NCBI RefSeq assembly: GCF_001877785.1
Contig: NZ_MINN01000066.1
Span: 1 to 55,760, forward strand
Length of the DNA stretch: 55,760 nucleotides
Origin: Rossellomorea aquimaris
Lineage (GTDB): Bacteria > Bacillota > Bacilli > Bacillales > Bacillaceae_B
Direction of reading: 5' to 3'
The notes under the pieces are model-generated. The model searched no databases and had not been told where the DNA came from. It worked only from the letters and a program-made list of their open reading frames with translations. This document shows positions 31,083-44,395 of the stretch, in pieces. The stretch's first letter is position 1, and every line of letters starts with the position of its first letter. The position numbers and the translations under genes were made by a program.

Positions 31083-33161
31083 ATGCCAAGAGAGTTCTCC
31101 TTAGAAAACACTCGTAATATCGGTATCATGGCCCACATCGATGCCGGTAAAACAACTGCAACTGAGCGTATCCTATTCTATACTGGTCGTATCCATAAGA
31201 TTGGAGAAACTCACGAAGGTGCTTCTCAAATGGACTGGATGGAGCAGGAGCAAGAGCGTGGAATCACGATCACATCTGCTGCGACAACAGCTCAATGGAA
31301 AGGCCATCGTATCAACATCATCGATACACCGGGACACGTAGACTTCACTGTTGAAGTTGAACGTTCACTTCGTGTACTTGATGGTGCAGTAGCAGTTCTT
31401 GATGCTCAATCTGGTGTTGAGCCTCAAACTGAAACAGTTTGGCGCCAGGCAACAACTTACGGGGTTCCCCGCGTTGTGTTCGTAAACAAAATGGACAAAA
31501 TCGGTGCTGACTTCCTATACTCTGTAGGTACTCTTCATGAGCGTTTACAAGCGAATGCACACCCAATTCAGCTTCCGATCGGTGCTGAAGATGATTTCGA
31601 AGGGATCATCGACCTAGTGGAAATGAAAGCTTACTTCTACGAAGATGACCTTGGAACTCGTGCAGAAGCGCGTGAAATTCCTGATGAGTATAAAGATCAA
31701 GCTGAAGAATACCGCGGAAAATTAATTGAAGCAGTTTCTGAACTTGATGAAGAGCTAATGATGAAATACCTGGAAGGCGAAGAGCTTACAAATGATGAGC
31801 TTAAAGCTGCTATCCGTACAGCAACTCTAACTGTTGACTTCTATCCGGTAGTATGTGGATCTGCTTTCAAAAACAAAGGGGTTCAATTACTAATTGACTC
31901 AGTTATCGATTATCTTCCAGCACCAACTGATGTTGAAGATATCAAAGGTTTTGTTCCAGAAACAGAAGAAGAAGTAACTCGTCCATCTTCAGACGATGCT
32001 CCATTCTCTGCTTTGGCGTTCAAAGTTGCTACTGACCCTTATGTTGGTAAATTAACATTCTTCCGTGTGTACTCTGGTATCTTAGAGTCAGGTTCATACG
32101 TAAGAAACTCTTCAAAAGGCAAGCGTGAACGTGTAGGACGTATCCTTCAAATGCACGCTAACTCCCGTGAAGAGATCTCAAGCGTTTACGCTGGGGATAT
32201 CGCAGCAGCAGTTGGTCTTAAAGATACAAGCACTGGAGATACACTATGTGATGAAAAGAATCTTGTCATTCTTGAATCCATGGTATTCCCAGAACCTGTT
32301 ATCTCACTATCTGTTGAGCCTAAATCCAAGGCTGACCAAGATAAGATGACTACTGCCCTGCAAAAACTTCAAGAGGAAGATCCTACATTCCGCGCTCACA
32401 CTGACCAGGAAACTGGACAGGTTATCATCGCAGGTATGGGTGAGCTTCACTTAGATATCATCGTTGACCGTATGAAACGTGAATTCAAAGTAGAAGCAAA
32501 CGTTGGTGCTCCTCAAGTGTCTTACCGTGAGACTTTCCGTGACACGGCTAAAGTTGAAGGTAAGTTCGCACGTCAATCTGGTGGACGTGGACAATTCGGA
32601 CACGTTTGGATTGAATTCGCGCCTAACGAAGAAGGTAAAGGATTCGAATTCGAGAACGGTATCGTCGGTGGTGTAGTTCCACGTGAATACATCCCTGCAG
32701 TACAAGCCGGTCTTCAAGATGCACTAGAAAATGGTGTTCTTGCCGGGTTCCCGCTTGTTGATGTTAAAGCAAGATTATTCGATGGTTCATACCATGATGT
32801 TGACTCCTCTGAAATGGCGTTTAAGATCGCTGCTTCAATGGCACTTAAGAATGCCGCTTCTAAATGTAAGCCGGTAATCCTTGAGCCAATGATGAAGGTA
32901 GAGGTTGTTATCCCTGAGGAATACCTTGGAGATATCATGGGTGACGTCACTTCCCGTCGTGGACGTGTAGAAGGTATGGAAGCACGCGGTAACGCACAAG
33001 TTGTTAAAGCGTTCGTACCTCTATCAGAAATGTTTGGTTATGCTACGTCACTTCGTTCTAACACACAAGGACGCGGAACGTACTCCATGCACTTCGATCA
33101 CTACGAAGAAGTACCTAAATCGATTTCTGAAGAAATCATCAAAAAAAATAAAGGTGAATAA
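31083..33161 (+). CDS. fusA: FusA, elongation factor G
   Basis: 692 residues, translocase GTPase. G1 AHIDAGKTT (residues 17-25), G3 DTPGH near 82 and G4 NKMDK near 136 are intact, followed by domains II-V ([18 protein letters not shown] is domain III/IV). It drives translocation and ribosome recycling. It sits between rpsG and tuf, and GGAAGGAG precedes the ATG. Confidence 0.98.
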   Translation: MPREFSLENTRNIGIMAHIDAGKTTATERILFYTGRIHKIGETHEGASQMDWMEQEQERGITITSAATTAQWKGHRINIIDTPGHVDFTVEVERSLRVLDGAVAVLDAQSGVEPQTETVWRQATTYGVPRVVFVNKMDKIGADFLYSVGTLHERLQANAHPIQLPIGAEDDFEGIIDLVEMKAYFYEDDLGTRAEAREIPDEYKDQAEEYRGKLIEAVSELDEELMMKYLEGEELTNDELKAAIRTATLTVDFYPVVCGSAFKNKGVQLLIDSVIDYLPAPTDVEDIKGFVPETEEEVTRPSSDDAPFSALAFKVATDPYVGKLTFFRVYSGILESGSYVRNSSKGKRERVGRILQMHANSREEISSVYAGDIAAAVGLKDTSTGDTLCDEKNLVILESMVFPEPVISLSVEPKSKADQDKMTTALQKLQEEDPTFRAHTDQETGQVIIAGMGELHLDIIVDRMKREFKVEANVGAPQVSYRETFRDTAKVEGKFARQSGGRGQFGHVWIEFAPNEEGKGFEFENGIVGGVVPREYIPAVQAGLQDALENGVLAGFPLVDVKARLFDGSYHDVDSSEMAFKIAASMALKNAASKCKPVILEPMMKVEVVIPEEYLGDIMGDVTSRRGRVEGMEARGNAQVVKAFVPLSEMFGYATSLRSNTQGRGTYSMHFDHYEEVPKSISEEIIKKNKGE

Positions 33162-33190
33162 TTGATTTATTCATTTTTATAAAGTATAAC
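33162..33190 (+). promoter_or_regulatory. tuf promoter
   Basis: TTGATT at 33162-33167 and TATAAC at 33185-33190, 17-bp spacer, immediately after the fusA stop. It would let tuf be expressed above the rest of the str operon. Confidence 0.65.
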
Positions 33191-33210
33191 TACTATTGTA
33201 AGCTAGTACA

Positions 33211-33242
33211 TTTTCAGGGGTGGAGCAATCCACTTCTGAAAA
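33211..33242 (+). promoter_or_regulatory. Hairpin in the tuf leader
   Basis: TTTTCAGGGGTGGA and TCCACTTCTGAAAA fold around GCAA, giving a 14-bp stem with G:T pairs. No T run follows, so it is not a terminator. It may protect or process the very abundant tuf mRNA. Confidence 0.55.
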
Positions 33243-33290
33243 CACCTAACAATATACTTATTTCTTTTAAAATTAAAGGAGGATTTTCAA

Positions 33291-34481
33291 ATGGGTAAGG
33301 AAAAATTTGATCGTTCCAAGCAACATGCGAATATCGGTACAATCGGTCACGTTGACCATGGTAAAACAACTCTAACAGCTGCAATCACAACTACTCTTCA
33401 CAAGAAGTATGGTCGTGGAACTGCAATGGCTTATGACCAAATCGATGGTGCACCAGAAGAAAGAGAACGTGGAATCACAATCTCTACTGCACACGTTGAG
33501 TACGAAACTGACACTCGTCACTATGCACACGTTGACTGCCCAGGACACGCTGACTATGTTAAAAACATGATTACTGGTGCTGCGCAAATGGACGGCGGAA
33601 TCCTAGTAGTATCTGCTGCTGATGGTCCAATGCCACAAACTCGTGAGCACATCCTTCTTTCTCGTCAAGTAGGTGTACCTTACCTAGTTGTATTCATGAA
33701 TAAATGTGACATGGTAGACGACGAAGAGCTACTTGAACTAGTAGAAATGGAAGTACGTGACCTTCTTTCTGAGTACGATTTCCCTGGCGATGACGTACCA
33801 GTAATCAAAGGTTCTGCTCTTAAAGCTCTTGAAGGAGATCCTGCGTGGGAAGAAAAAATCTACGAACTTATGGAAGCTGTAGACAGCTACATCCCAACTC
33901 CTGAGCGTGACACTGAAAAGCCATTCATGATGCCAGTTGAGGACGTATTCTCAATCACTGGTCGTGGAACAGTTGCTACTGGACGTGTTGAGCGTGGACA
34001 AGTTAAAGTTGGAGACACAATCGACATCATCGGTCTTTCTGAAGAGCCTAAATCTACTACTGTTACAGGTGTAGAAATGTTCCGTAAGCTTCTTGACTAT
34101 GCAGAAGCTGGAGACAACATTGGTGCTTTACTTCGTGGGGTAGCTCGTGAAGATATCCAACGTGGACAAGTACTTGCTAAGCCAGGTACAATCACTCCAC
34201 ACACAAAGTTCAAAGCTGAAGTTTATGTTCTTTCTAAAGAAGAAGGTGGACGTCACACTCCATTCTTCTCTAACTACCGCCCACAGTTCTACTTCCGTAC
34301 AACTGACGTAACTGGTATCTGTAACCTTCCTGAAGGTGTAGAAATGGTTATGCCTGGCGATAACATCGAAATGACTGTTGAGCTTATCGCTCCAATCGCG
34401 ATTGAAGAAGGAACTAAGTTCTCTATCCGTGAGGGTGGACGTACTGTAGGTGCTGGAGTAGTAGCATCTATCCAAGAATAA
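33291..34481 (+). CDS. tuf: EF-Tu, elongation factor Tu
   Basis: 396 residues. G1 GHVDHGKTT (19-27), switch [14 protein letters not shown] near 81 and NKCDM near 136 are intact, as are the beta-barrel domains 2 and 3. It delivers aminoacyl-tRNA to the ribosome. AAAGGAGGATTTTCAA precedes the ATG. The tuf terminator follows within 50 bp, closing the str operon. Confidence 0.98.
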   Translation: MGKEKFDRSKQHANIGTIGHVDHGKTTLTAAITTTLHKKYGRGTAMAYDQIDGAPEERERGITISTAHVEYETDTRHYAHVDCPGHADYVKNMITGAAQMDGGILVVSAADGPMPQTREHILLSRQVGVPYLVVFMNKCDMVDDEELLELVEMEVRDLLSEYDFPGDDVPVIKGSALKALEGDPAWEEKIYELMEAVDSYIPTPERDTEKPFMMPVEDVFSITGRGTVATGRVERGQVKVGDTIDIIGLSEEPKSTTVTGVEMFRKLLDYAEAGDNIGALLRGVAREDIQRGQVLAKPGTITPHTKFKAEVYVLSKEEGGRHTPFFSNYRPQFYFRTTDVTGICNLPEGVEMVMPGDNIEMTVELIAPIAIEEGTKFSIREGGRTVGAGVVASIQE

Positions 34482-34493
34482 TATCGATTATTT

Positions 34494-34528
34494 AAAAGCA
34501 GGTGGACATCGTGTCCGCCTGCTTTTTT
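34494..34528 (+). terminator. str operon terminator after tuf
   Basis: AAAAGCAGGTGGAC pairs with GTCCGCCTGCTTTT around a 5-base loop, followed by more T. Strong intrinsic terminator. Confidence 0.95.
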
Positions 34529-34700
34529 ATATTGTGGTAAATGTTTTTATGTTTTGAGGTGAATATGTAAGGAATATTAATTGAAATTTAAAGTCGAGGA
34601 TGAAATTGAATTGCTTTTACTAAATGCAGCTGAAAATATGGGTTGGGATGAGATAAGATTCAATGTTTGTAATAATTCGTTAACCAATTTGATGGTTTTG

Positions 34701-34801
34701 CGATCCTGTATAAGGTAGTTACGATCTAATTCGCTATTTTACGATCCTGATTTTAAAAATACGATCCCGATTCAGGATTTATGACCTTCTAAGAATGATT
34801 C
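34701..34801. repeat. 20/21-bp periodic array 2 (CGATCCTGATT units)
   Basis: Related units begin at 34701, 34722, 34742, 34762 and 34782: CGATCCTGTATAAGG, CGATCTAATTCGC, CGATCCTGATTTTAAA, CGATCCCGATTCAGG, TGACCTTCTAAG. Steps are 21, 20, 20 and 20 bp. The gap 34529-34990 between tuf and rpsJ holds no credible gene; B. subtilis has ybaC there. Confidence 0.8.
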
Positions 34802-34839
34802 TAAATACGCCGAAACAGAGCTGGACCTTAGCCTTATCA

Positions 34840-34985
34840 AAAATTGATCCACTCCCCGCAGCAACCACCCAAACATCAATATAACTTCCCCCAAAAACGA
34901 CTTTCTTCTATATAAATAACCAACCAAAATTCAAAAACGAATTCCCAATCCATCAACCATTATTAAATATTATGAAAACTCCACA
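34840..34985. other. C-rich, G-poor gene-free stretch before the S10 operon
   Basis: By hand count 34861-34980 has about 33 C and 4 G on the + strand. It follows array 2 and ends at the rpsJ promoter, the same arrangement as 361-600 between array 1 and the ctsR promoter. No coding region is visible. Confidence 0.65.
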
Positions 34986-34990
34986 TCCCC

Positions 34991-35019
34991 TTGATATTCA
35001 ACCGTACGCTTTGTATAAT
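34991..35019 (+). promoter_or_regulatory. S10 operon promoter P1
   Basis: TTGATA at 34991-34996 and TATAAT at 35014-35019, 17-bp spacer. It leaves a leader of about 200 nt before rpsJ. Confidence 0.85.
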
Positions 35020-35043
35020 AGAGAAAGTGTGCGAAACATGTAG

Positions 35044-35529
<486 letters not shown>

Positions 35530-35564
35530 TCTTATAAAAACAACATTAACAGGAGGTGTGACTT

Positions 35565-36197
35565 ATGACCAAAGGAATCTTAGGAAGAAAGATCGGTATG
35601 ACTCAAGTTTTTGCTGAAAACGGTGATCTTATCCCGGTGACTGTTATCGAAGCTGCTCAAAACGTTGTTCTTCAAAAGAAAACTACTGAAGTTGATGGCT
35701 ATGAAGCGATCCAAGTAGGTTTCGAAGACAAACGCGACAAGCTTTCTAACAAACCGGCGAAAGGCCATATTGCTAAAGCTGAAACTGCTCCTAAGCGCTT
35801 CATCCGTGAAATCCGCGGTGTAAACGTAGAAGAGTACGAAGTTGGTCAAGAAGTCAAAGTAGATATTTTCGCTGCAGGCGATGTAGTAGATGTAACAGGA
35901 GTATCAAAAGGGAAAGGTTTCCAAGGTGCTATCAAGCGTCATAACCAATCTCGCGGACCAATGTCCCACGGTTCTCGTTATCACCGTCGTCCTGGTTCAA
36001 TGGGTCCTGTCGATCCGAACCGCGTATTCAAAGGTAAATTACTACCTGGACGCATGGGTGGAGAACAAATTACGATTCAAAACCTTGAAATCGTAAAAGT
36101 GGATGCTGAACGCAACCTAATCTTGGTTAAGGGTAATGTACCTGGACCTAAGAAACAACTTATCAAAGTAAAAACGGCTGTTAAAGCAGCTAAATAA
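35565..36197 (+). CDS. rplC: Ribosomal protein uL3
   Basis: 210 residues. The internal extension that reaches the peptidyl-transferase centre contains [20 protein letters not shown] and RRPGSMG, conserved. AGGAGGTGTGACTT precedes the ATG. Early 50S assembly protein. Confidence 0.97.
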   Translation: MTKGILGRKIGMTQVFAENGDLIPVTVIEAAQNVVLQKKTTEVDGYEAIQVGFEDKRDKLSNKPAKGHIAKAETAPKRFIREIRGVNVEEYEVGQEVKVDIFAAGDVVDVTGVSKGKGFQGAIKRHNQSRGPMSHGSRYHRRPGSMGPVDPNRVFKGKLLPGRMGGEQITIQNLEIVKVDAERNLILVKGNVPGPKKQLIKVKTAVKAAK

Positions 36198-36227
36198 TAG
36201 AACTTCTCAGGAAAGGAGGAAATAAGA

Positions 36228-36851
36228 ATGCCGAAAGTAGCATTATTTAACCAAACAGGTTCTAAAGTTGGTGATATCGAACTTAATGATTCTGTATTTG
36301 GTATCGAACCAAACAAGCATGTACTGTTCGAAGCAGTATTAATGCAAAGAGCTTCTTTACGTCAAGGAAATCATAAAGTAAAAAATCGTTCTGAAGTACG
36401 TGGCGGTGGGCGCAAGCCTTGGCGTCAGAAGGGAACAGGTCGTGCTCGTCAAGGGTCAATCCGTTCTCCACAATGGCGCGGCGGTGGTGCTGTATTTGGA
36501 CCAGTTCCACGCAGCTACAGCTACAAATTACCTAAGAAGGTTCGTCGCTTAGCGATCAAATCTGCTCTTTCTTCTAAAGTAGTGGAAGAGAACATCTTAG
36601 TATTAGAAGCATTATCATTTGATGCTCCAAAAACAAAGGAATTTGCTAACGTTCTTAAAGGTCTGTCAATTAACGCTAAAACATTAGTAGTAACTGACGG
36701 TCTTGACGAAAACGTAGCACTTTCAGCTCGTAACATCCCTGGTGTGACTGTTGTTCCTGCAGATGGAATCAGCGTTCTTGATGTATTAGGACACGACAAA
36801 CTAGTGATGACTAAAACAGCTGTTGAAAAAGTAGAGGAGGTGCTTGCATAA
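36228..36851 (+). CDS. rplD: Ribosomal protein uL4
   Basis: 207 residues. The long loop [20 protein letters not shown] (about 63-82) lines the exit tunnel. L4 is a known autogenous regulator of S10 operons in some bacteria. The stop overlaps the rplW start by one base. Confidence 0.97.
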   Translation: MPKVALFNQTGSKVGDIELNDSVFGIEPNKHVLFEAVLMQRASLRQGNHKVKNRSEVRGGGRKPWRQKGTGRARQGSIRSPQWRGGGAVFGPVPRSYSYKLPKKVRRLAIKSALSSKVVEENILVLEALSFDAPKTKEFANVLKGLSINAKTLVVTDGLDENVALSARNIPGVTVVPADGISVLDVLGHDKLVMTKTAVEKVEEVLA

Positions 36852-37135
36852 TGGATGTACGTGAAATCATTAAGCGCCCCGTAATCACAGAAGCTTCTAC
36901 AGATCTTATGTCTGAGAAAAAGTACACGTTCGAAGTTGATACTAGAGCGAACAAAACTCAAGTTAAAGATGCTGTCGAAGAAATCTTTGACGTTAAAGTA
37001 GATAAAGTTAACATCATGAACTACAAAGGTAAGTTCAAGCGTATGGGTAAACACGCTGGTTACACTAACAAGCGTCGTAAAGCAATCGTTAAACTTACTG
37101 CTGATAGTAAAGAAATCGAATTCTTTGAAGTATAA
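36851..37135 (+). CDS. rplW: Ribosomal protein uL23
   Basis: 94 residues. It lies at the tunnel exit, where trigger factor and SRP dock. [20 protein letters not shown] is the conserved core. It starts within the rplD stop codon (TAATG), which suggests coupled translation. Confidence 0.97.
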   Translation: MDVREIIKRPVITEASTDLMSEKKYTFEVDTRANKTQVKDAVEEIFDVKVDKVNIMNYKGKFKRMGKHAGYTNKRRKAIVKLTADSKEIEFFEV

Positions 37136-37144
37136 TTCACTTAA

Positions 37145-37996
<852 letters not shown>

Positions 37997-38056
37997 CGGG
38001 GTTGAACTACGGTTCGATTCCAGAGCCGTAGCACAATCACGAAGGGAGGTTCAAAC

Positions 38057-38335
38057 ATGGGTCGTAGCTTAAAAAAGGGACCTTTTGTTGATGATCATTT
38101 AATGACAAAGATCGAAAAATTGAACGAAACTGAAGGCAAACAAGTTGTTAAGACTTGGTCTCGCCGTTCAACGATCTTCCCAGCATTCATCGGTCACACT
38201 ATCGCAGTTTACGATGGTCGTAAACATGTACCTGTATACGTCACTGAAGACATGGTAGGGCACAAGCTTGGTGAATTCGCACCATCTCGTACTTACAAAG
38301 GTCATGGCAGTGATGATAAGAAAACAAGACGCTAA
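38057..38335 (+). CDS. rpsS: Ribosomal protein uS19
   Basis: 92 residues, 30S head protein. [15 protein letters not shown] and the C-terminal [16 protein letters not shown] are typical. AGGGAGG precedes the ATG. Confidence 0.97.
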   Translation: MGRSLKKGPFVDDHLMTKIEKLNETEGKQVVKTWSRRSTIFPAFIGHTIAVYDGRKHVPVYVTEDMVGHKLGEFAPSRTYKGHGSDDKKTRR

Positions 38336-38354
38336 TTGAGAGGAGGGTATCCTA

Positions 38355-38696
38355 ATGCAAGCAAAAGCTGTTGCTAGAACAGTACGTATTGCTCCTCGTA
38401 AAGTACGTTTAGTCATCGATCTAATCCGAGGTAAGCAAGTTGGAGAAGCAGTTGCGATTCTTAAGCACACGCCTAAGGCAGCTTCACCAGTCGTTGAAAA
38501 AGTACTTAAATCTGCTATCGCAAATGCAGAGCATAACTATGACATGGATATTAACAGCCTGATCGTTACTGAGGCTTATGTAAATGAAGGACCAACACTT
38601 AAACGTTTCCGTCCGCGTGCGATGGGCCGTGCAAGTCAAATCAACAAACGTACAAGTCACATTACACTTGTAGTATCAGAAAAGAAGGAGGGATAA
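38355..38696 (+). CDS. rplV: Ribosomal protein uL22
   Basis: 113 residues. The beta-hairpin that narrows the exit tunnel is [23 protein letters not shown] (macrolide-resistance hot spot); it looks wild type. GAGGAGGGTATCCTA precedes the ATG. Confidence 0.97.
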   Translation: MQAKAVARTVRIAPRKVRLVIDLIRGKQVGEAVAILKHTPKAASPVVEKVLKSAIANAEHNYDMDINSLIVTEAYVNEGPTLKRFRPRAMGRASQINKRTSHITLVVSEKKEG

Positions 38697-38699
38697 TCC

Positions 38700-39356
38700 G
38701 TGGGTCAAAAAGTACATCCGGTAGGACTTCGTGTCGGTATAATTCGTGATTGGGAATCTAAATGGTACGCAGATAAAGATTACGCAACACTTTTACACGA
38801 AGACTTAAAAGTACGTGAATATATTGCAAAACGCTTAGTAGACGCATCTGTTTCTAAAGTAGAAATCGAACGCGCTGCAAACCGTATCAACATTACTGTT
38901 CATACAGCTAAACCTGGTATGGTTATCGGTAAAGGTGGTACTGAAGTTGAAGCTCTTCGTAAAGCACTTAACGAACTTACTTCAAAACGTGTACACATCA
39001 ATATCGTTGAAATCAAAAGAGCTGACGTTGATGCTAAATTAGTAGCAGAAAACATTGCTCGCCAACTGGAAAATCGTGTTTCATTCCGTCGTGCTCAAAA
39101 GCAAGCGATCCAACGTGCGATGCGTGCTGGTGCAAAAGGAATCAAAACACAAGTATCCGGTCGTCTTGGCGGAGCTGACATCGCTCGTGCTGAACATTAC
39201 AGTGAAGGTACTGTTCCACTTCATACTCTACGCGCTGACATTGATTATGCTCACGCAGAAGCTGACACAACTTACGGTAAGCTTGGTGTTAAAGTATGGA
39301 TCTACCGTGGAGAAGTTCTTCCTACAAGAAAGAAATCTGAGGAAGGAGGCAAATAA
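38700..39356 (+). CDS. rpsC: Ribosomal protein uS3
   Basis: 218 residues, mRNA-entry-channel protein with a KH domain ([15 protein letters not shown] near 75). The start is GTG at 38700, 3 bp after the rplV stop, preceded by AAGGAGGGATAATCC that overlaps the end of rplV. Confidence 0.97.
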   Translation: MGQKVHPVGLRVGIIRDWESKWYADKDYATLLHEDLKVREYIAKRLVDASVSKVEIERAANRINITVHTAKPGMVIGKGGTEVEALRKALNELTSKRVHINIVEIKRADVDAKLVAENIARQLENRVSFRRAQKQAIQRAMRAGAKGIKTQVSGRLGGADIARAEHYSEGTVPLHTLRADIDYAHAEADTTYGKLGVKVWIYRGEVLPTRKKSEEGGK

Positions 39357-39358
39357 TT

Positions 39359-39986
<628 letters not shown>

Positions 39987-40006
39987 ATGAGAGGAGGTTT
40001 GCTTAA

Positions 40007-40270
40007 ATGAGTGACCGCAACCAACGTAAGGTTTACACTGGCCGTGTTGTTTCCGACAAAATGGATAAAACAGTAACGGTTATGGTAGAAACTTATAAAA
40101 AGCATTCTCTATACGGCAAGCGCGTAAAGTACTCTAAGAAGTTTAAAACTCATGATGAGAACAACGAAGCAAAAGTAGGCGATATCGTACGTATCATGGA
40201 GACTCGTCCACTATCTGCTACGAAACGTTTCCGTTTAGTAGAAGTTGTTGAAAAAGCAGTTATTATCTAA
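40007..40270 (+). CDS. rpsQ: Ribosomal protein uS17
   Basis: 87 residues, early 30S assembly protein with an OB-fold. [17 protein letters not shown] and [10 protein letters not shown] are conserved. GAGAGGAGG precedes the ATG. Confidence 0.97.
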   Translation: MSDRNQRKVYTGRVVSDKMDKTVTVMVETYKKHSLYGKRVKYSKKFKTHDENNEAKVGDIVRIMETRPLSATKRFRLVEVVEKAVII

Positions 40271-40294
40271 TATATATGCTCGGATAATTTGTAA

Positions 40295-40684
<390 letters not shown>

Positions 40685-40720
40685 TAGATTAGCATTGGCC
40701 AATCAAGGAGGTGCGATGAA

Positions 40721-41032
40721 ATGCATGTGAAAAAAGGCGATAAAGTAGTGGTCATCACCGGGAAAGACAAAGGCAAAACAGGAACTGTTCTTGCTGCGTT
40801 CCCTAAGAACGACCGAGTGCTTGTTGAAGGAATCAACGTTGTGAAAAAACACGCTAAGCCTTCACAGATGAACCCGCAAGGCGGAATCATCAGCCAGGAA
40901 GCATCTATCCACGTATCAAACGTTATGCTTCTAGATCCGAAATCTAACGAGGCAACTCGTGTAGGTTATAAAACGGAAAACGGTAAAAAAGTACGTGTAG
41001 CAAAAAAATCAGGTGAAGTTCTAGATAAATAG
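40721..41032 (+). CDS. rplX: Ribosomal protein uL24
   Basis: 103 residues, 50S assembly initiator with an N-terminal KOW motif ([20 protein letters not shown]). AAGGAGGTGCGATGAA precedes the ATG. Confidence 0.97.
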   Translation: MHVKKGDKVVVITGKDKGKTGTVLAAFPKNDRVLVEGINVVKKHAKPSQMNPQGGIISQEASIHVSNVMLLDPKSNEATRVGYKTENGKKVRVAKKSGEVLDK

Positions 41033-41058
41033 TACGATTAAGAAGGGAGGTATTCTGA

Positions 41059-41598
41059 ATGAACCGCCTAAAAGAAAAATTTCAAAGTGAAATCAGCCCA
41101 GCTCTAGTGAGCAAATTCAATTACAAATCAGTAATGGAAGTACCTAAAGTTGAAAAGATCGTTGTCAACATGGGTATCGGTGATGCAGTTCAAAACTCAA
41201 AGGCTCTTGATGTAGCAGTTGATGAATTGACTCAAATCACTGGACAAAAACCAGTTGTAACAAAAGCTAAAAAATCTATCGCAGGCTTCCGTCTTCGTGA
41301 AGGTATGCCGATCGGTGCAAAAGTTACTCTTCGCGGAGAACGCATGTACCAATTCTTGGATAAATTGATCTCTGTATCACTTCCACGTGTACGTGACTTC
41401 CGCGGTGTTTCTAAAAAAGCATTCGACGGACGCGGTAACTACACTCTTGGTGTGAAAGAGCAATTGATTTTCCCTGAGATTGATTATGATAAAGTGTCTA
41501 AAGTACGCGGTATGGATATCGTTATCGTTACTACTGCTAACTCAGACGAAGAAGCTCGTGAGCTATTGACTCAAATCGGAATGCCATTCCAAAAGTAA
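41059..41598 (+). CDS. rplE: Ribosomal protein uL5
   Basis: 179 residues. It binds 5S rRNA and the P-site tRNA elbow. [13 protein letters not shown] and [15 protein letters not shown] are conserved. GGGAGG precedes the ATG. Confidence 0.97.
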   Translation: MNRLKEKFQSEISPALVSKFNYKSVMEVPKVEKIVVNMGIGDAVQNSKALDVAVDELTQITGQKPVVTKAKKSIAGFRLREGMPIGAKVTLRGERMYQFLDKLISVSLPRVRDFRGVSKKAFDGRGNYTLGVKEQLIFPEIDYDKVSKVRGMDIVIVTTANSDEEARELLTQIGMPFQK

Positions 41599-41808
<210 letters not shown>

Positions 41809-41838
41809 TACCCTATATTGGGAAGGAGGTAAATTATT

Positions 41839-42237
41839 ATGACAATGACAGATCCAATTGCAGATTTGCTAACTCGCATCCGTAATGCGAACATGGTTCG
41901 TCACGAAAGACTGGAAGTTCCTGCTTCTAACATCAAGAAAGAAATTGCCGAAATCCTCAAGCGTGAAGGTTTCGTACGTGACGTAGAATATGTTGAAGAT
42001 AACAAACAAGGTGTTATCCGCATTTTCTTAAAATATGGAGCAAACAACGAGCGCGTAATCACTGGATTAAAGCGTATCTCTAAACCAGGTTTACGTGTAT
42101 ATGCAAAATCTACAGAAGTACCTAGAGTATTAAACGGTTTAGGTATCGCACTTGTTTCCACTTCTCAAGGTGTTTTAACTGATAAAGAAGCTCGTGCACA
42201 ACAAGTGGGCGGAGAAGTATTAGCTTACGTTTGGTAA
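41839..42237 (+). CDS. rpsH: Ribosomal protein uS8
   Basis: 132 residues. Central-domain 16S rRNA binder; in E. coli it represses the spc operon. [13 protein letters not shown] and the C-terminal [13 protein letters not shown] are diagnostic. AAGGAGGTAAATT precedes the ATG. Confidence 0.97.
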   Translation: MTMTDPIADLLTRIRNANMVRHERLEVPASNIKKEIAEILKREGFVRDVEYVEDNKQGVIRIFLKYGANNERVITGLKRISKPGLRVYAKSTEVPRVLNGLGIALVSTSQGVLTDKEARAQQVGGEVLAYVW

Positions 42238-42267
42238 TAGTTTTTAAATGAATGGAGGTGCAACAGG

Positions 42268-42807
42268 ATGTCACGTGTAGGAAAATTGCCTATCGAAATG
42301 CCATCTGACGTTACTCTTACAGTAGGTGAAGATAACCTAGTAACTGTAAAAGGACCTAAAGGTGAACTTTCTCGTACATTCAGTTCTGATATTAAAGTTG
42401 AATTAGAAGGTAACACAGTAACAGTTACCCGTCCTTCTGATGCAAAAGAACACCGCGCGTTACACGGTACAACTCGTGCCCTTATCGCGAACATGGTTGA
42501 AGGTGTATCTAAAGGATTCCAAAGAAATCTTGAGCTTGTCGGTGTAGGTTACCGTGCTCAAAAACAAGGTACAAAGCTTGTGCTTAACGTTGGGTACTCT
42601 CACCCGGTTGAAATCGAGCCTGAAGCAGGTATCGAAATCGAAGTACCAGCAAATACAAAGATCTCCATCAAAGGGATCGACAAAGAACGTGTTGGTGCAT
42701 TAGCAGCTAACATTCGTGCAGTACGCTCTCCTGAGCCTTACAAAGGAAAAGGTATTCGCTACGAAGGTGAATATGTTCGTCGTAAAGAAGGTAAAACAGG
42801 TAAATAA
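42268..42807 (+). CDS. rplF: Ribosomal protein uL6
   Basis: 179 residues, two similar domains near the sarcin-ricin loop. [25 protein letters not shown] at the C-terminus is the family signature. GGAGGTG precedes the ATG. Confidence 0.97.
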   Translation: MSRVGKLPIEMPSDVTLTVGEDNLVTVKGPKGELSRTFSSDIKVELEGNTVTVTRPSDAKEHRALHGTTRALIANMVEGVSKGFQRNLELVGVGYRAQKQGTKLVLNVGYSHPVEIEPEAGIEIEVPANTKISIKGIDKERVGALAANIRAVRSPEPYKGKGIRYEGEYVRRKEGKTGK

Positions 42808-42840
42808 TGCCGCGTAGGCAAAAGAAAGGAGTGACCGTAG

Positions 42841-43203
42841 GTGATTACTAAGCCAGATAAGAACAAAACACGTAAGAAAAGACATGCCCGTGTACGTTCA
42901 AAAATTACTGGAACTGAAACTCGTCCTCGTCTGAACGTTTTCCGTTCTAACAAAAACATCTATGCTCAAATTATCGATGATATGAACGGTGTTACTCTTG
43001 CAAGTGCATCTTCAAAAGATAAAGATTTCGGATTAGAATCCACAGCAACTGTTGATGCAGCTGCTAAAGTTGGAGAACTAGTTGCGAAGCGTGCGGCTGA
43101 AAAAGGTGTTAAATCTGTAGTATTTGACCGTGGTGGATATCTATATCATGGCCGTATCAAAGCTCTAGCTGAATCAGCTCGTGAAAACGGCTTAGAATTT
43201 TAA
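42841..43203 (+). CDS. rplR: Ribosomal protein uL18
   Basis: 120 residues, 5S rRNA-binding. [19 protein letters not shown] and [12 protein letters not shown] are conserved. The start is GTG at 42841, after AAAGGAGTGACCGTAG, giving MITKPDK as expected from B. subtilis. Confidence 0.97.
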   Translation: MITKPDKNKTRKKRHARVRSKITGTETRPRLNVFRSNKNIYAQIIDDMNGVTLASASSKDKDFGLESTATVDAAAKVGELVAKRAAEKGVKSVVFDRGGYLYHGRIKALAESARENGLEF

Positions 43204-43225
43204 TTAAAAAGGAGGGACAATCCAG

Positions 43226-43726
43226 ATGCGTAATATTGATCCAAGCAAACTAGAATTTGAAGAACGCGTAGTTACAGTCAATCGTGTTGCGAAAGTTGTT
43301 AAAGGTGGACGTCGTTTCCGTTTCGCTGCTCTTGTAGTAGTAGGCGACAAAAACGGTCACGTTGGTTTTGGAACGGGTAAAGCTCAAGAAGTACCTGAGG
43401 CAATCCGCAAAGCGATTGAAGATGCGAAGAAGAATCTAATTGAAGTTCCTATGGTAGGAGGTACAACTCCTCACGTAGTAACTGGACGATTTGGTGCTGG
43501 TCAAATTCTTATCAAGCCTGCTTCTGCGGGTACAGGAATTATTGCTGGTGGACCTGTTCGTGCGGTACTAGAATTGGCAGGGGTACAAGATATCCTTTCT
43601 AAATCACTAGGATCCAACACTCCGATCAACATGGTTCGTGCAACAATCGAAGGTTTAAAACAATTAAAGCGTGCTGAAGACGTAGCTAAGCTGCGCGGTA
43701 AATCAGTAGAAGAACTACTAGGATAA
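43226..43726 (+). CDS. rpsE: Ribosomal protein uS5
   Basis: 166 residues. It has a dsRNA-binding-like N-domain and contacts the mRNA entry channel. [21 protein letters not shown] and the [13 protein letters not shown] block (spectinomycin-resistance region) are wild type in appearance. AAGGAGGG precedes the ATG. Confidence 0.97.
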   Translation: MRNIDPSKLEFEERVVTVNRVAKVVKGGRRFRFAALVVVGDKNGHVGFGTGKAQEVPEAIRKAIEDAKKNLIEVPMVGGTTPHVVTGRFGAGQILIKPASAGTGIIAGGPVRAVLELAGVQDILSKSLGSNTPINMVRATIEGLKQLKRAEDVAKLRGKSVEELLG

Positions 43727-43739
43727 GGGAGGGATAACG

Positions 43740-43922
43740 ATGGCTAACAAACTAGAAATTACCCTCACTCGCAGTGTAATCGGACGTCCACAAGACCAAC
43801 GTAAGACTGTTGAAGCCTTAGGACTTCGTAAAATGCATCAAACAGTTGAGCAACAAGACAACGCTGCTATCCGCGGAATGATCAACAAGGTTGCTCACCT
43901 TGTAACGGTAACAGAAAAATAA
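43740..43922 (+). CDS. rpmD: Ribosomal protein uL30
   Basis: 60 residues, the normal bacterial length. [20 protein letters not shown] is diagnostic. It lies 13 bp after rpsE, with GGGAGGG as ribosome site. Confidence 0.96.
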   Translation: MANKLEITLTRSVIGRPQDQRKTVEALGLRKMHQTVEQQDNAAIRGMINKVAHLVTVTEK

Positions 43923-43954
43923 TCGATTTCTTTCGATAACAAGGAGGTGCCGAC

Positions 43955-44395
43955 ATGAAATTACATGAGTTACAACCTGCAGAAGGTTCACGTAAAGTCC
44001 GCAATCGTGTAGGACGCGGAATTGGTTCTGGTAATGGTAAAACTGCCGGTAAAGGTCATAAAGGACAAAACGCCCGTTCAGGCGGTGGAACTCGCCCAGG
44101 ATTCGAGGGTGGTCAAACTCCTTTATTCCAACGTTTGCCTAAACGCGGTTTCACGAACATCAACCGTAAAGAATATGCAATCGTCAATCTTGACGCATTG
44201 AATCGCTTCGAAGATGGTACAGAAGTTACTCCGACTCTACTAGTTGAAACTGGTCTAGTAAGTAACGAAAAAGCAGGAATCAAGATTCTTGGTAAAGGTT
44301 CAATCGAGAAAAAGCTTACAGTAAAAGCACACAAATTCTCAACCACTGCTAAAGAAGCTATCGAAGCTGCTGGCGGTACATCTGAGGTGATCTAA
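43955..44395 (+). CDS. rplO: Ribosomal protein uL15
   Basis: 146 residues. A glycine/basic N-terminal extension ([18 protein letters not shown]) and the folded domain with RLPKRGF are present. Its stop overlaps the secY start by 1 bp. Confidence 0.97.
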   Translation: MKLHELQPAEGSRKVRNRVGRGIGSGNGKTAGKGHKGQNARSGGGTRPGFEGGQTPLFQRLPKRGFTNINRKEYAIVNLDALNRFEDGTEVTPTLLVETGLVSNEKAGIKILGKGSIEKKLTVKAHKFSTTAKEAIEAAGGTSEVI

